DNA from: Bdellovibrionales bacterium CG12_big_fil_rev_8_21_14_0_65_38_15
GTDB lineage: Bacteria > Bdellovibrionota > Bacteriovoracia > Bacteriovoracales > Bacteriovoracaceae
Assembly (NCBI GenBank): GCA_002787775.1
Contig: PCUW01000067.1
Coordinates: forward strand, 96,606 to 160,605
Reading direction: 5' to 3'
DNA length: 64,000 nt
Shown: positions 52,475-62,330 of the stretch, piece after piece
How the letters are laid out: each line of letters starts with the position of its first letter
How positions within the stretch are numbered: the stretch's first letter is position 1
Position numbers and translations under genes: made by a program
Notes under the pieces: generated by a model
The model's database searches: none
What the model was told of the DNA's origin: nothing
Seen by the model: only the letters and a program-made list of their open reading frames with translations

Positions 52475-53491
52475 TTACAATGGCTGAGCGACCTTAAGAT
52501 CTAGAACACTCATACCAGTGTGGGCTACCACCCTTTCTCTCACCAAACTACTGTCTTGCTCAGAGTGGACGAGTAGAAAACATCCTCCGCCTCCAGCTCC
52601 ACAAACTTTCATCCCAAGATTTGGAACGTCAGCTCTTATCTTATTATACAGTCTTTCCATGTCTGGCGAAACAATACCTGGAAAAAGAGTTGTACGAATT
52701 TCACCTTCTTTGGCAATAAATTCAGGTAAAGTTGAAAATTTCTTCTCTTTAATAGCTAAAAAGGCTTGATTTGAAAGCAAGGCTATGTTCTTGAGACCTT
52801 CGCGTACGGTTTGGTTCTTATCAAAAAAGCCTTTATAAACTTCCCAATTATTAATTCCTGAAAGTCTGGTCTGGCCTGAATAAACTAAAGTTAAATTCTT
52901 TTCCAAAACTTCGGCCAACTCTGCTGAGTAAAGTTGATTCACTTGAACATGACCTGGCTTAGCCACAAGTCCTAAAACTCCACCAAATAAAGCAGGATAA
53001 TAATCTTGATAGCCAGCTGGGCCACAATCTAAAATTCTCGCTTCGATAGCGTTCACAATACTAATAGCTTTAATTGGATCAATCTCTTGCTTAGTCCAAC
53101 GAGCTAAGGCTTTGTATAGAGTCACGCCCATGGCAGATGAACCGCCAAGCCCTGCGCCTGCAGGCGATCCACTTTCAAGTGAAATGCGAAGACCTTTTGT
53201 TAAATTAAAGTAGTGAACAATTTGCATCACAAACTTCAACGGTCCAAAAAAATCATTAGCTAAGTGTTCAGGTGTAATATCTGATTGAGAGAAGAATTCT
53301 GTCGTATTGTAATCGCTAGAAACAATTTCTATGCCATCAAGATTAACTTCTTCGATTAAGGCTTTTGCTTTTAACTCAGTCGCAATATTAAGAGTCACAA
53401 CATCAGGCAGAATAAGACAGATCGGATTGAGATCAATGGTTCCACCTAAAAGGTCTACGCGGACACTTCCACTTTCTTCAAGTCTTTTCAT
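52475..53491 (-). CDS. GHMP-family kinase
   Basis: A 338-residue GHMP kinase. The ATP motif is PAGAGLGGSSAMG (about 109 to 121) and the C-terminal motif MKVCGAGGGGCFLLV (about 295 to 309). The start RVDLLGGTIDLNP matches the N-terminal substrate motif of galactokinase- and heptose-kinase-type members. The substrate is not settled: a sugar such as D-glycero-D-manno-heptose 7-phosphate is as likely as any. It overlaps hpt by four bases. Confidence 0.85.
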   Translation of the reverse strand: MKRLEESGSVRVDLLGGTIDLNPICLILPDVVTLNIATELKAKALIEEVNLDGIEIVSSDYNTTEFFSQSDITPEHLANDFFGPLKFVMQIVHYFNLTKGLRISLESGSPAGAGLGGSSAMGVTLYKALARWTKQEIDPIKAISIVNAIEARILDCGPAGYQDYYPALFGGVLGLVAKPGHVQVNQLYSAELAEVLEKNLTLVYSGQTRLSGINNWEVYKGFFDKNQTVREGLKNIALLSNQAFLAIKEKKFSTLPEFIAKEGEIRTTLFPGIVSPDMERLYNKIRADVPNLGMKVCGAGGGGCFLLVHSEQDSSLVRERVVAHTGMSVLDLKVAQPL

Positions 53492-54003
53492 GCTTGATAC
53501 ACTCCAATATAAGGAAGCTCACGGTAACGACCATCAAAATCTAGTCCGTAACCAATCACGAATTTATCTTCAATTTCAAACCCAAGATAATCAATATCAA
53601 CAGGATGAATGTTTCGAGCTGGTTTATACAAGAGACTGGCGAGCTTGATTGAAGCTGGCTTTCTCGTCTTCATAATTTCCATGACAGTTTTAAGTGTTGT
53701 TCCTGTATCTACGATATCTTCAACAAGTAAGACATGCTTGCCGTGAACAGAGCGCTTGAGATCATAATTGATTTTGACTTCACCCGTGGACTGAGTGCCT
53801 TCGTAAGATGACGTCGCCATAAATTGAATATCAACAGGAACTTTTATTTCACGAAGAAGATCAGCCGCGAACATGAAAGCACCAGTCAATAATGGAATGA
53901 CTGTAACTTCTTTACCGGCATAATCTTTGGAGATCAATGCACCAATCTCTTTTACACGATTGGCAATTTGTTCTTTTGAGATAAAAACATCGACGCTACT
54001 CAT
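53488..54003 (-). CDS. hpt: Hypoxanthine phosphoribosyltransferase
   Basis: A 171-residue purine salvage enzyme. The PRPP-binding motif VLLVEDIVDTGTTL (about 92 to 105) and the loop before it (SSYEGTQSTGEV) are typical of Hpt. It converts hypoxanthine and guanine to IMP and GMP. It starts 41 bases after tdk's stop and overlaps the kinase gene. Confidence 0.95.
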   Translation of the reverse strand: MSSVDVFISKEQIANRVKEIGALISKDYAGKEVTVIPLLTGAFMFAADLLREIKVPVDIQFMATSSYEGTQSTGEVKINYDLKRSVHGKHVLLVEDIVDTGTTLKTVMEIMKTRKPASIKLASLLYKPARNIHPVDIDYLGFEIEDKFVIGYGLDFDGRYRELPYIGVYQA

Positions 54004-54044
54004 AGAGGGCTCCTTGAAGCCGCTATTGTAGCGTCATGAAACTA

Positions 54045-54686
54045 TTATGTCGCCCTAGAATTAGCCGCTTCCGGATTGGTTTGAATTGCTACGGTGAATA
54101 ATGGAATTTGTTCTTCATCGGTTTCATCTGGTTCAAAATGAGAACGACAGCGTGCTTCATAAACATCGGCTTCACCCACAAGGACTTGGCCATCTTTATT
54201 GCCTGGACGACGAAAGCTTTTAGTCGCATTGGCGCCACAAACAGTACAAATCGCTTGAACTTTGAGGACGAAATCAGCAATGGCCAAAAGCTCTGGCATT
54301 GGACCAAAGGGACGACCACGAGAGTCTTGATCGAGTCCAGCTAGGATGACGCGAACGCCACGACGAGCCAGTTTTTCCACCACAGCAGGCAGAGTATTAT
54401 CAAAGAATTGAGCTTCATCGATAGCAACGACACGAGTGGTATCGTTTATTTTTTGCAAAATTTCGACTGCATCCCTGATTGGAGTCGCAGCGATTGAGAG
54501 TGAGGAGTGACTTACAACATCACTTTCATGGTAGCGATTATCGATACCTGGTTTAAAAATTTGAACTTTTTGTCTGGCAATTTGTGCGCGACGTACGCGA
54601 CGAATAAGTTCTTCTGTTTTACCGGAGAACATTGGGCCGCAAACGACTTCAATAGCTCCACCGCTTAGTGGTGTAAAAGGTGACAC
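54045..54686 (-). CDS. tdk: Thymidine kinase
   Basis: A 213-residue type II thymidine kinase. P-loop GPMFSGKTEELIRR (about 17 to 30), Walker B-like AIDEAQFFD, the DQDSRGRPF lasso region and the zinc site CTVCGAN with a later CRSHF. It salvages thymidine. With hpt next door the region is a small nucleotide-salvage group. The 124 bases upstream contain no gene. Confidence 0.95.
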   Translation of the reverse strand: MSPFTPLSGGAIEVVCGPMFSGKTEELIRRVRRAQIARQKVQIFKPGIDNRYHESDVVSHSSLSIAATPIRDAVEILQKINDTTRVVAIDEAQFFDNTLPAVVEKLARRGVRVILAGLDQDSRGRPFGPMPELLAIADFVLKVQAICTVCGANATKSFRRPGNKDGQVLVGEADVYEARCRSHFEPDETDEEQIPLFTVAIQTNPEAANSRAT

Positions 54687-54810
54687 GGCTGACTCCTTCA
54701 GTAACGTGTTATGTGTGTGTGCAACCTAGAATTCCAGAGTCAAAACGGCTAGGCCAGATATTGACGCTCACATGATCTGACATTTCTACTCAGTTTAAAA
54801 CGCGCTGCAA

Positions 54811-55527
54811 TTAAAAGGAAACGCTTGAAAGGTAAAGTATTGAAACCATGAAGAAAGAAGTGATCATTGTCATAATGATGGCCGGCGACAAAATAATAAC
54901 TACTGACTGTAATACTGACATTTGTAAATTATTTCTTAGACCTGCAAACAGGTGAAGTAGGCCAAACAAATGGCGCAGCATACGACCAAAAATTGGAACA
55001 GAAAGCATAAAGTGTGCAGTCATTGATTGATTCACCACTTGATCAACAATTTTATTTAAATCACCGGCAACTTGGAATAATCCTGCAAAAAACTTAATTA
55101 GAACTTTCCAAAACTTGGCGTAAAACCAAAAAATGAGAGGAAAAAAAACTACTTTTGCTAGAGCTGCGGTTAATAAAACACGTTGTGTGTACATGGTTGT
55201 TTCAATAGGCAAAAGCAAAGCAAGATCGTTAGGTGTACTCCAACTTTGAAAGAAAACTTGGCCTAAATGAAGCGCTAAGATCGCATAGAAACCTTCAATA
55301 GCGGCAAAAAACCAAGACATGCCCAAAACTTCAACAAAATCTAAACTGGAGGCTTGTTCAAGCTCCCCGCTTGTTGGGATTTCATCTTCTTCAAATAAAT
55401 CACCGGCCAAACGAAGTGGGCGTGTACCAGAGACATCCATCGCGCGATCACGAATTAAGCGTAAAGCTTCTTGGTTTTTAAACGGATGCAAAAAAGCTAA
55501 AAAATATTCGTGAAATAAAGACATCAT
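54811..55527 (-). CDS. Yip1-like membrane protein, last gene of the ABC operon
   Basis: A 238-residue membrane protein with about five hydrophobic segments between 70 and 235 after a cytoplasmic N-terminus. The pattern resembles Yip1/YIP1-type integral proteins, but the call is weak. It overlaps the DUF4340 gene by four bases, so it is translated with it. Confidence 0.5.
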   Translation of the reverse strand: MMSLFHEYFLAFLHPFKNQEALRLIRDRAMDVSGTRPLRLAGDLFEEDEIPTSGELEQASSLDFVEVLGMSWFFAAIEGFYAILALHLGQVFFQSWSTPNDLALLLPIETTMYTQRVLLTAALAKVVFFPLIFWFYAKFWKVLIKFFAGLFQVAGDLNKIVDQVVNQSMTAHFMLSVPIFGRMLRHLFGLLHLFAGLRNNLQMSVLQSVVIILSPAIIMTMITSFFMVSILYLSSVSF

Positions 55528-56864
55528 TCGTTTTGTCCAAAGTATTGACTAAGATCACTCGGTAAATCGGGATAGTCATGCTTGTTATAATAGTAAGCTA
55601 GCTTATTCGCACTATCAACTAAGAGCCATTGATTAGGGACTTCGCCAAATACCACAGTTCTCTTATCAGCTTTAATAACAAAATGTTCTTTATAACTTAA
55701 ATCAATTAAATCAGTAATATAACGAGGTCTTGAAGTTAAAAGAGAATATAAAACTGCTAGTCGATCGCGTCTTGGCTCGAGCTTATAACTTGGATTGATT
55801 TCAACATTAAAGACTTGTGCAGGGTCTATTCTTAAAGCAACTGTCATTTTTTCACCAGACAATGACATATCTAGATTCGACTTATGTTGAATAAAACGAA
55901 TATCCCAAAAATCTTGAACATTTTGAAAGAAAATTCCCGCTTGATTGTCTGCTAGTTCAAAAAGAAATTTGGATTGATTAGAGATGACAAAATCTCCAGG
56001 TAGTGATCCATAGCCTGAGAATAAAGTGAGCTCGACTTTTTCACCATCAGCAGTCGTGATCTTAAGACCGGCACGCATGGATTTTAAAAGTTTCAAATCA
56101 AAAGTTGGAAAGATGGTCTTAGCCTCTAGCCCTTCAAGAGTAGTTTTCCAACGATCAAACTCTACAAGATCATAACCAAGACCATTCATTGGTGTAGGTT
56201 CAGTTTTTTTTGTTTTAAAGTTTACCTTTAATGAACTTCTAACTCGAGGATTATCGATCGCGGCTCTGGCAATAGATACGGGTTCAGTGAAAATTCTGGT
56301 GTCGTAAAAAAATTCAGGATGAATCGTAAACATATCGTGCAAACGGTGATGCTTTAACTCTCCCTCTTCTTCTGGATTATAAGCTTGAAACAGAGGTCTT
56401 CTATCCTCTAAAACTAAGATGGTTGAACCAAGACGGCCGTAAAACCTGGAGGAATGCGTTGCAAGTTTAGAGCCTATCAAAAAGTTCACATCTTTTTTGA
56501 CGGTTTTAAAATAGATTTTTATTAACGACTCTTGCTCAAAAGCTAAATTAGTATTCACAGTGCGTGCTTCTTCATCAGAGAGTCTTCGAATGACTGATAA
56601 TCCATTGAGGGCTTCAAACATCTCTTGAATTTTATAAGGATTAGCTGGAATTCGATTCTCACCAACAAAGAAGTCCTCGCCCTTGGGATAAAGATCTACA
56701 TCGGCGAAATGAATAGAGATCAATCCACCAAATTCTTTTGGATCAAAAATTAATTCTTGTTTAGCTTGTTCTTGCTTTTCAACTTCGCCACCTCGTTCTT
56801 GAAACCACCAAGTTAAAGCAACTAAAAGAATAAGTACTAAAGTTAGGATCAGGTTTCTTTTCAT
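55524..56864 (-). CDS. DUF4340 protein
   Basis: A 446-residue protein with an N-terminal membrane anchor (4 to 18) and a long extracytoplasmic part with repeats of the DUF4340 type (FLIGSKLATHSSRFYGRLGS, then FDRWKTT and a later VVFGEVPNQWLLVDS). DUF4340 proteins occur directly after GldG-like genes in ABC systems of unknown substrate. Four-base overlaps on both sides. Confidence 0.8.
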   Translation of the reverse strand: MKRNLILTLVLILLVALTWWFQERGGEVEKQEQAKQELIFDPKEFGGLISIHFADVDLYPKGEDFFVGENRIPANPYKIQEMFEALNGLSVIRRLSDEEARTVNTNLAFEQESLIKIYFKTVKKDVNFLIGSKLATHSSRFYGRLGSTILVLEDRRPLFQAYNPEEEGELKHHRLHDMFTIHPEFFYDTRIFTEPVSIARAAIDNPRVRSSLKVNFKTKKTEPTPMNGLGYDLVEFDRWKTTLEGLEAKTIFPTFDLKLLKSMRAGLKITTADGEKVELTLFSGYGSLPGDFVISNQSKFLFELADNQAGIFFQNVQDFWDIRFIQHKSNLDMSLSGEKMTVALRIDPAQVFNVEINPSYKLEPRRDRLAVLYSLLTSRPRYITDLIDLSYKEHFVIKADKRTVVFGEVPNQWLLVDSANKLAYYYNKHDYPDLPSDLSQYFGQNE

Positions 56865-58381
56865 TTTAGGCGACGTCGGCGGTAATTAAAAACAGCTAAA
56901 CTAAATAAAGCCAGTGGTGCAAAAATAACCGAGAAGAAAAAGATTGTTCCTAATTGAGGCGAACTAATGAAAACCGGCTCTTGACTCAATCCGGGCAGAT
57001 CAAAAGAAATTAATTCATCATCACCAGTTAACCAAGACAAGGAATTTAAAAGAAGTGTGTGATTGGAGGCATACTTAGCGTACGCATTATCAATGAACGT
57101 TGAGTTGGCAAAAAAGACAAGCTGTCCACCTGACTTAATTTTAGCGGCTACACCAAAAGCAACGGGGCCTTTGACGTCCTGCCCTTCATCATACTTTACT
57201 TTACCTTCACTAAATTCACGAGGATTCATCTCCCCCCATGAAGCAGGAAATTGTGTCGATAGAACAAGTTCAATGCCTTGTGCTTGTTTACCTAAAGTCA
57301 CAAACCCTGTTAAAGGAAAAAAAACTTGGCCAGGAAAGCCTTTAGTTATCGGATGATCATCAGCGTACTTTGCAGCAATGGGAACAGTTCCATTAGAGCC
57401 ATTCACATGATTAAGAGAATCAACAACAAGTGAGTTTGAAGCAATGATTCCTTTTTGTAGCAAGAACTTTCGAAGATCTTTCACAGGATCAAGATTAAGA
57501 TCAGGATCAAGCGCCATCAATAATTTACCGCCACGATCAAGGTATTCACCAATAATAGTGAGTTCTTTTTCCATAAAGTCAGACTTAGGCCCCCAGATCA
57601 TTAGAACATCTGTATCTTTGGGAATTTCACTCCAACGTTTAGTATCAGTTTCTTGAATAGCAAAATTGGAATTAATTAAATATTCTTTTAAGATGAAGCG
57701 GCCAACTTGCGACTGATCACTTAAAGAACTTTGACCATGGCCTGTATCGTAGTAGATTTTAGGAAGATGGTCGCGACCGATTCGAATAAGACCATTAGTT
57801 AATCCAAGCTCATTAATTTCGAGAACTGTTTCGGTTTTATCCCCAAGCTCCCAAACAACAGCAACGGGCTGCTTAATTTCATATTTTTGAATGAGGTCTG
57901 GTCTTAGAACAGGATCATAAAGATTAATGGTCATATCATTTTTTTCAAACTGATAGAGCTCAAGCATTTTCACAATGGCATTTTGTGAGTTTTTGGGCGA
58001 GAAAACTTGAGCCACAAGGGGCTTTGGTATTTTCTTTAAAACGTTCTTAGATTGAGTTGTTAGAGTATTGGACTGTTGAGCTGAAAAATCCCATTGAAAA
58101 GGATTTTTATACGCCAAATGATTGATTAGGCTTAGGATACAAAAAATGAGCAGGGCTGAGAATAAATTAACACTAAATGATTTGAATCTTGCACTTGAAT
58201 AAAATGTTTTAAACTCTTTAGCTCGCATTAAGATCGCACTGATTAATAGAACAACTGCTAAGACTGAAGTGGAAATATTTAGAGTCAGTTCTGCTGGAAG
58301 TGATATCCATAGAATGATCGTCGCCATCCAAACAATGATCGCCGACGCGCAAATAAGATAAAATGGCATACTTTTTTTCAT
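56861..58381 (-). CDS. GldG-like ABC-associated protein
   Basis: A 506-residue membrane protein with four N-terminal hydrophobic segments (about 10 to 100), a large extracytoplasmic domain with the GldG-type nucleoside-like fold (YYDTGHGQSSL, MIWGPKSDF, LLMALDPDLNLDP), and a last helix near 480 to 500. GldG belongs to the gliding or secretion-linked GldAFG transporters. It lies three bases after the permease gene. Confidence 0.82.
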   Translation of the reverse strand: MKKSMPFYLICASAIIVWMATIILWISLPAELTLNISTSVLAVVLLISAILMRAKEFKTFYSSARFKSFSVNLFSALLIFCILSLINHLAYKNPFQWDFSAQQSNTLTTQSKNVLKKIPKPLVAQVFSPKNSQNAIVKMLELYQFEKNDMTINLYDPVLRPDLIQKYEIKQPVAVVWELGDKTETVLEINELGLTNGLIRIGRDHLPKIYYDTGHGQSSLSDQSQVGRFILKEYLINSNFAIQETDTKRWSEIPKDTDVLMIWGPKSDFMEKELTIIGEYLDRGGKLLMALDPDLNLDPVKDLRKFLLQKGIIASNSLVVDSLNHVNGSNGTVPIAAKYADDHPITKGFPGQVFFPLTGFVTLGKQAQGIELVLSTQFPASWGEMNPREFSEGKVKYDEGQDVKGPVAFGVAAKIKSGGQLVFFANSTFIDNAYAKYASNHTLLLNSLSWLTGDDELISFDLPGLSQEPVFISSPQLGTIFFFSVIFAPLALFSLAVFNYRRRRLK

Positions 58382-58384
58382 AGC

Positions 58385-59131
58385 CTACCAATTCCTCGAT
58401 TCGAGAGAGCGCTCACTTAACCATAAAAAGAAACCTGTAACTGATACAAAATAGACTAAGGAGTAAGACTTAACAGCTCCACGAACAAAGCCTTCATAGT
58501 GAAAAGGAATCGCCAAATAGCTTAGAATTTCTCCAACAATTGGATTATCACTCGCATTGGCCGATAAAACGATCAGCATCATTCCCATCAATATACAAAA
58601 TGAAATTACGGCTGAGATGACTGGATTATCAGTTAGAGAAGACGCAAAAATTCCGACTGAAACATAACAGCAAATGGAAAAGATAATACCTGCATAACCT
58701 GTAAAGATTAGTGCCCATTGAGAATAACCAGCAAATGATAAGATTAACGGTAAAATTAAAGTGAACGAAAGCATAAATATTGTACTCAAAACAATCGCAA
58801 TAAATTTACCTAGAATAATTTGAATATGTGAAAGGTTTGATAACAGCAGTAATCCTAAGGTGCCTTGACGTTTTTCTAAGGCGAAGGAATGCATCGTTAA
58901 AAGTGGGGCAAAGAATAAGAAAATAAAGTTCATATTGCCAAAAATAGGATTAAAAACTGATTGCAATAGAGTTCCGGCCGTCATTTCACTGGACAGTACC
59001 AAATAGTTAAAAAAGAGCCAGCCCATGAGTAGACTAAAAAATCCGGTTAAAACGTATAGGAGTGATGAGCTAAACGAATCGGCTAATTCTTTTTTTGCCA
59101 AAAGCCATATATTAGAAAAGAAAGACGTCAT
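58385..59131 (-). CDS. GldF-like ABC transporter permease
   Basis: A 248-residue ABC-2-type permease with six hydrophobic segments. It opens with the usual FFSNIWLLAKKELADSFSS and has the PLLTMHSFALEKRQGTL loop typical of GldF and NosY-type permeases. It overlaps the ATPase gene by one base. Confidence 0.88.
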   Translation of the reverse strand: MTSFFSNIWLLAKKELADSFSSSLLYVLTGFFSLLMGWLFFNYLVLSSEMTAGTLLQSVFNPIFGNMNFIFLFFAPLLTMHSFALEKRQGTLGLLLLSNLSHIQIILGKFIAIVLSTIFMLSFTLILPLILSFAGYSQWALIFTGYAGIIFSICCYVSVGIFASSLTDNPVISAVISFCILMGMMLIVLSANASDNPIVGEILSYLAIPFHYEGFVRGAVKSYSLVYFVSVTGFFLWLSERSLESRNW

Positions 59132-60060
59132 TATTGCATCTCCTTTTTCATAGCTTGTTTAAAGACATCCTCAAGCTGAGTTTTGTCTTGATAGAATTCT
59201 ACCACGTCGGCTTGATGTTCAACTAAAAAAGCTAAAAGCTTTTTTGCCTCAATTTTTTTATTTGTTTGCAGTGACCATAAATCATTTTTTTGTTCGCTAT
59301 CAACATCAAGACTTGTTTTAAGCTTTTGGCGAATCTCTTGGTTAAACTGATCTGCCTTTAGGGTAAAACGCTCAGCTCCAGAAAATTTTTGCTCGATTTC
59401 CTTTAGCGAGCCTGTTGCAACCAACTTCCCATGATTAATCATGGTGATGTCATCACAAACTAAAGAGATCTCATGTAGAAGATGAGACGAAAGTAATACT
59501 GTATGCTCACCTTTTAAATTTTGTATTAGGTTTCTAATTTCTGTCACAGAAACAGGATCGAGTCCGACAGTTGGTTCATCCAGAATTAAAATCTCTGCCC
59601 CAAGCACTAGAGCTTGAGCAATACCAACTCTTTGCTTGTAACCTTTAGAAAGATTTCCAATCATACGATTTAAAACTTCTTCAAGACCGCAAGAGGCAAC
59701 AGCTTTATCAACACTGTTTTTTGCATTCGTCGTTTTTTGACCATGAAGAGCGGCGACAAATTCTAAATAATCTCGAACAAGCATTTGTGGATAAATTGGT
59801 GGTTGCTCAGGTAAATAGCCAATAAGTTTTTTACGCTCACTTGGAACGCACTCTTGTCCCATTAAACGAATTGTTCCAGCACTTTCATGTAAAAGTCCGG
59901 TGATGATATTCATCGTAGTTGATTTACCCGCACCATTTGGTCCAAGAAATCCGTGAACTTTTCCACGAGAAACGCTGAAATTAATATCTGTTAAAGCATT
60001 AATGCCGGGATAGGCTTTAGAAACTCCGACAAGTCCGATTGCTTCGGTGGAATTCGGCAT
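59131..60060 (-). CDS. GldA-like ABC transporter ATPase
   Basis: A 309-residue ATPase: Walker A GPNGAGKSTT (about 40 to 49), signature LSKGYKQRVG, Walker B ILILDEPTVGLD and the switch His in LLSSHLLHE. The C-terminal DUF4162-like extension is present. First gene of the five-gene operon reading left from 60060. In other bacteria GldAFG systems are tied to gliding, export or cell-surface assembly. Confidence 0.92.
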   Translation of the reverse strand: MPNSTEAIGLVGVSKAYPGINALTDINFSVSRGKVHGFLGPNGAGKSTTMNIITGLLHESAGTIRLMGQECVPSERKKLIGYLPEQPPIYPQMLVRDYLEFVAALHGQKTTNAKNSVDKAVASCGLEEVLNRMIGNLSKGYKQRVGIAQALVLGAEILILDEPTVGLDPVSVTEIRNLIQNLKGEHTVLLSSHLLHEISLVCDDITMINHGKLVATGSLKEIEQKFSGAERFTLKADQFNQEIRQKLKTSLDVDSEQKNDLWSLQTNKKIEAKKLLAFLVEHQADVVEFYQDKTQLEDVFKQAMKKEMQ

Positions 60061-60167
60061 CTCAACTACTCCCTCAGACTAAACCAAATATACTCATTTG
60101 TGCCTTATTGTAACCGACTAGAACACTCGCCCGTCAAGTCTCAAAGCTAAATCTCCGATAAGACTTC

Positions 60168-61151
60168 ATGAGCATTACTTCACGTTTTACAGAAGCGATT
60201 TCTAAAGCAAATCGCATTGTTATTTCTACCCACGTACATCCTGATGCTGATGGTATTGGAAGCGAAATTGCGCTTTGTATGGCCTTGCGTCAGATTGGCA
60301 AACAGGCTCATTGTGTGAATGAAGAACCACTTCTAGAGCGTTATCGCTATTTGGACCCTCAATCGGTGGTCTTTGGCCTTAGTGACTGGAAGAAAAGACC
60401 TGCTGAAATCATTGATCTGTTAATTGTTGTTGATACAAACTCACTATCAAGAGTCGGCTCTGGTGTTGAAAAATTTGGTGCTTCAGCTAGAAATGTGATC
60501 TTTGTTGATCATCACCCATGCCCTCGTGAAGTTGCTGCCATTCATTGTATTGATACAAATGTTTCTGCAACGGGTGAACTTGCAGGTACTTTAATTGAAG
60601 CAATGGGCGCAAAATTTACACCTCAAATCGCACTGGCTTTATATACTTCCATTTTGATTGATACCTCTAGCTTTCGTTACCCAACAGTGTCAGCCAATAC
60701 TCACCGATTAATTGCAAAATTAATGGATTCGGGAGTAGAGCCACCTCAGGCGTATAATTTAATTAACGGAACAAAGAAGCCTTCATTTGTTAGGTTACTT
60801 GGACAAGTTTTAGGTTCTGTAGAAACGTCCAAGGATGAATCTATTGCATGGATCGCCATGACTGATGATCAGCTTGATGAATATGGTGTCGATATCGAAG
60901 ACACTCACGGTTTTATTAACCATCTTTTAATTTTAGATAATATTAAAGTTGCTTGTATGTTCAGACAGATTGGAACTCATGTAAAAATTAGCTTTCGATC
61001 AGCCGACGCAACTGTAGATGTTGGTGTCATTGCCCAAGCCTTAGGTGGCGGTGGGCATGATCATAGCGCGGCTACAATTCAAGAGGGCAGATTGATTGAA
61101 ATTCTACCTGCCACCATCGCTAAAATAAGCTTAATGCTTAAAAAAGATTAA
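60168..61151 (+). CDS. nrnA: DHH/DHHA1 phosphoesterase, NrnA-like
   Basis: A 327-residue DHH phosphoesterase. Metal motifs: THVHPDADGIG near 21 to 31, VVDTNS near 87, and FVDHHPC near 112; the DHHA1 motif GGGHDHSAA is near the end. NrnA-type enzymes degrade nanoRNA and 3'-phosphoadenosine phosphate. The stop overlaps the convergent gene by four bases. Confidence 0.9.
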   Translation: MSITSRFTEAISKANRIVISTHVHPDADGIGSEIALCMALRQIGKQAHCVNEEPLLERYRYLDPQSVVFGLSDWKKRPAEIIDLLIVVDTNSLSRVGSGVEKFGASARNVIFVDHHPCPREVAAIHCIDTNVSATGELAGTLIEAMGAKFTPQIALALYTSILIDTSSFRYPTVSANTHRLIAKLMDSGVEPPQAYNLINGTKKPSFVRLLGQVLGSVETSKDESIAWIAMTDDQLDEYGVDIEDTHGFINHLLILDNIKVACMFRQIGTHVKISFRSADATVDVGVIAQALGGGGHDHSAATIQEGRLIEILPATIAKISLMLKKD

Positions 61152-61561
61152 GATCTATCGTTTAAAATTTTCTCTAATGTCTCGCGCTCTTTAGGATTGA
61201 AGCTAAAAGCCCCTTTACTTAGAACGTCTTTAAGTTTTCCAACTGTTGTTGGATCATTTGGATCATTAAGACCGACATCTGAAGGTGGTCTAATTTCTTT
61301 TTCAGTAGATTCATCAACTTCTTTAACTTCAACTTTCATAGCTTTTGCATTTTTTACTTTTGAAAGCTCAGAAACTTCTACAGAGTCTTTAGTTGGTTTG
61401 GGATTAAAATGCTCTTCAACCTTATTTCTAATTTCACTGGCAGACACAGTTTCTTTAGGAGCTCTTGCGTGCTTGGATTTTTTTGTTGGTGAATTTTGAG
61501 AACGCTTACGGGACTGTTCCATACGATCTACACTTGGCTCCATATTTTTAAATAGCCTCAT
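61148..61561 (-). CDS. Charged hypothetical protein
   Basis: A 137-residue, highly charged and low-complexity protein (Lys, Glu and Ser rich) without hydrophobic segments. The N-terminus is basic (RKRSQNSPTKKSKHARA) and the C-terminus acidic. No family recognised. It may be disordered. Its convergent position with the NrnA gene gives no function. Confidence 0.5.
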   Translation of the reverse strand: MRLFKNMEPSVDRMEQSRKRSQNSPTKKSKHARAPKETVSASEIRNKVEEHFNPKPTKDSVEVSELSKVKNAKAMKVEVKEVDESTEKEIRPPSDVGLNDPNDPTTVGKLKDVLSKGAFSFNPKERETLEKILNDRS

Positions 61562-61627
61562 GACTCGCCTCCTCTGTTAATTCTAGCAAACTCTAGCTAT
61601 CATCGTTAGCTGGAGGAAAGTTCGCCC

Positions 61628-62311
61628 ATGCTGCATCAAATTTCAGTTGATCAAATCACTCGACAATTCAAGGCTGCTTTCTTTGATCTTGATGGAACGT
61701 TATTTGACTCTGAGCCACTTCATGCCCAGGCTTTGGTTAAAGCTTGTGAGCAGCTAGGTATCAACTTAGAAGGAATCGATCCTCTACATGATTTTCTAGG
61801 CAAACCTGATCCAGCGGTTTATAGATTTTTCCACGCCACGAAGATGGTTCCCCAAGGCGTAAGCCAAGATAATTTTATCAACGCAAAAAACTCTCATTAC
61901 TTAGCCAATTGCAAAGATATACCTTCTTCAAAGTGGGACGATTTTATTAATCCTGGTACTCGTGAGTTATTAAAGATTCTAAAAGACAAAGGTATTCTCG
62001 TCGCTATCGTCAGTGCAAGCGAAGAAGCTATTGTTAAAAGCATGATTTCAAATTCTGGCATAGAGCTTTTTTTTGACCATGTCATTGCGCGCGGGCAGTG
62101 CTTTAGAAGTAAACCTTCTCCAGGCCCTTATTTAAGCGCTCTAAGGCATTGGGGGTTAAAAGGACATGAAGCAATTGTCTTTGAAGACTCGCCGACAGGA
62201 CAAAAAGCAGCTGTGCTAGCAGGTTGTGAATTGATTCGAGTAAAAACCTTTACTCCACAAGCAAACGATAACTTAGAAGCGATTGACAATTTTTTTAGGC
62301 TAATTTCATAA
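61628..62311 (+). CDS. HAD-family phosphatase
   Basis: A 227-residue HAD hydrolase of the beta-phosphoglucomutase-like group. Motif I FFDLDGTLFDSEP (about 18 to 30), motif II VSAS near 128, the Lys of FRSKPSPGPY and motif IV FEDSPTG near 191. It would remove phosphate from a small metabolite; the substrate is unknown. Confidence 0.9.
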   Translation: MLHQISVDQITRQFKAAFFDLDGTLFDSEPLHAQALVKACEQLGINLEGIDPLHDFLGKPDPAVYRFFHATKMVPQGVSQDNFINAKNSHYLANCKDIPSSKWDDFINPGTRELLKILKDKGILVAIVSASEEAIVKSMISNSGIELFFDHVIARGQCFRSKPSPGPYLSALRHWGLKGHEAIVFEDSPTGQKAAVLAGCELIRVKTFTPQANDNLEAIDNFFRLIS

Positions 62312-62330
62312 AAAGTGAAGAGATTGATCA

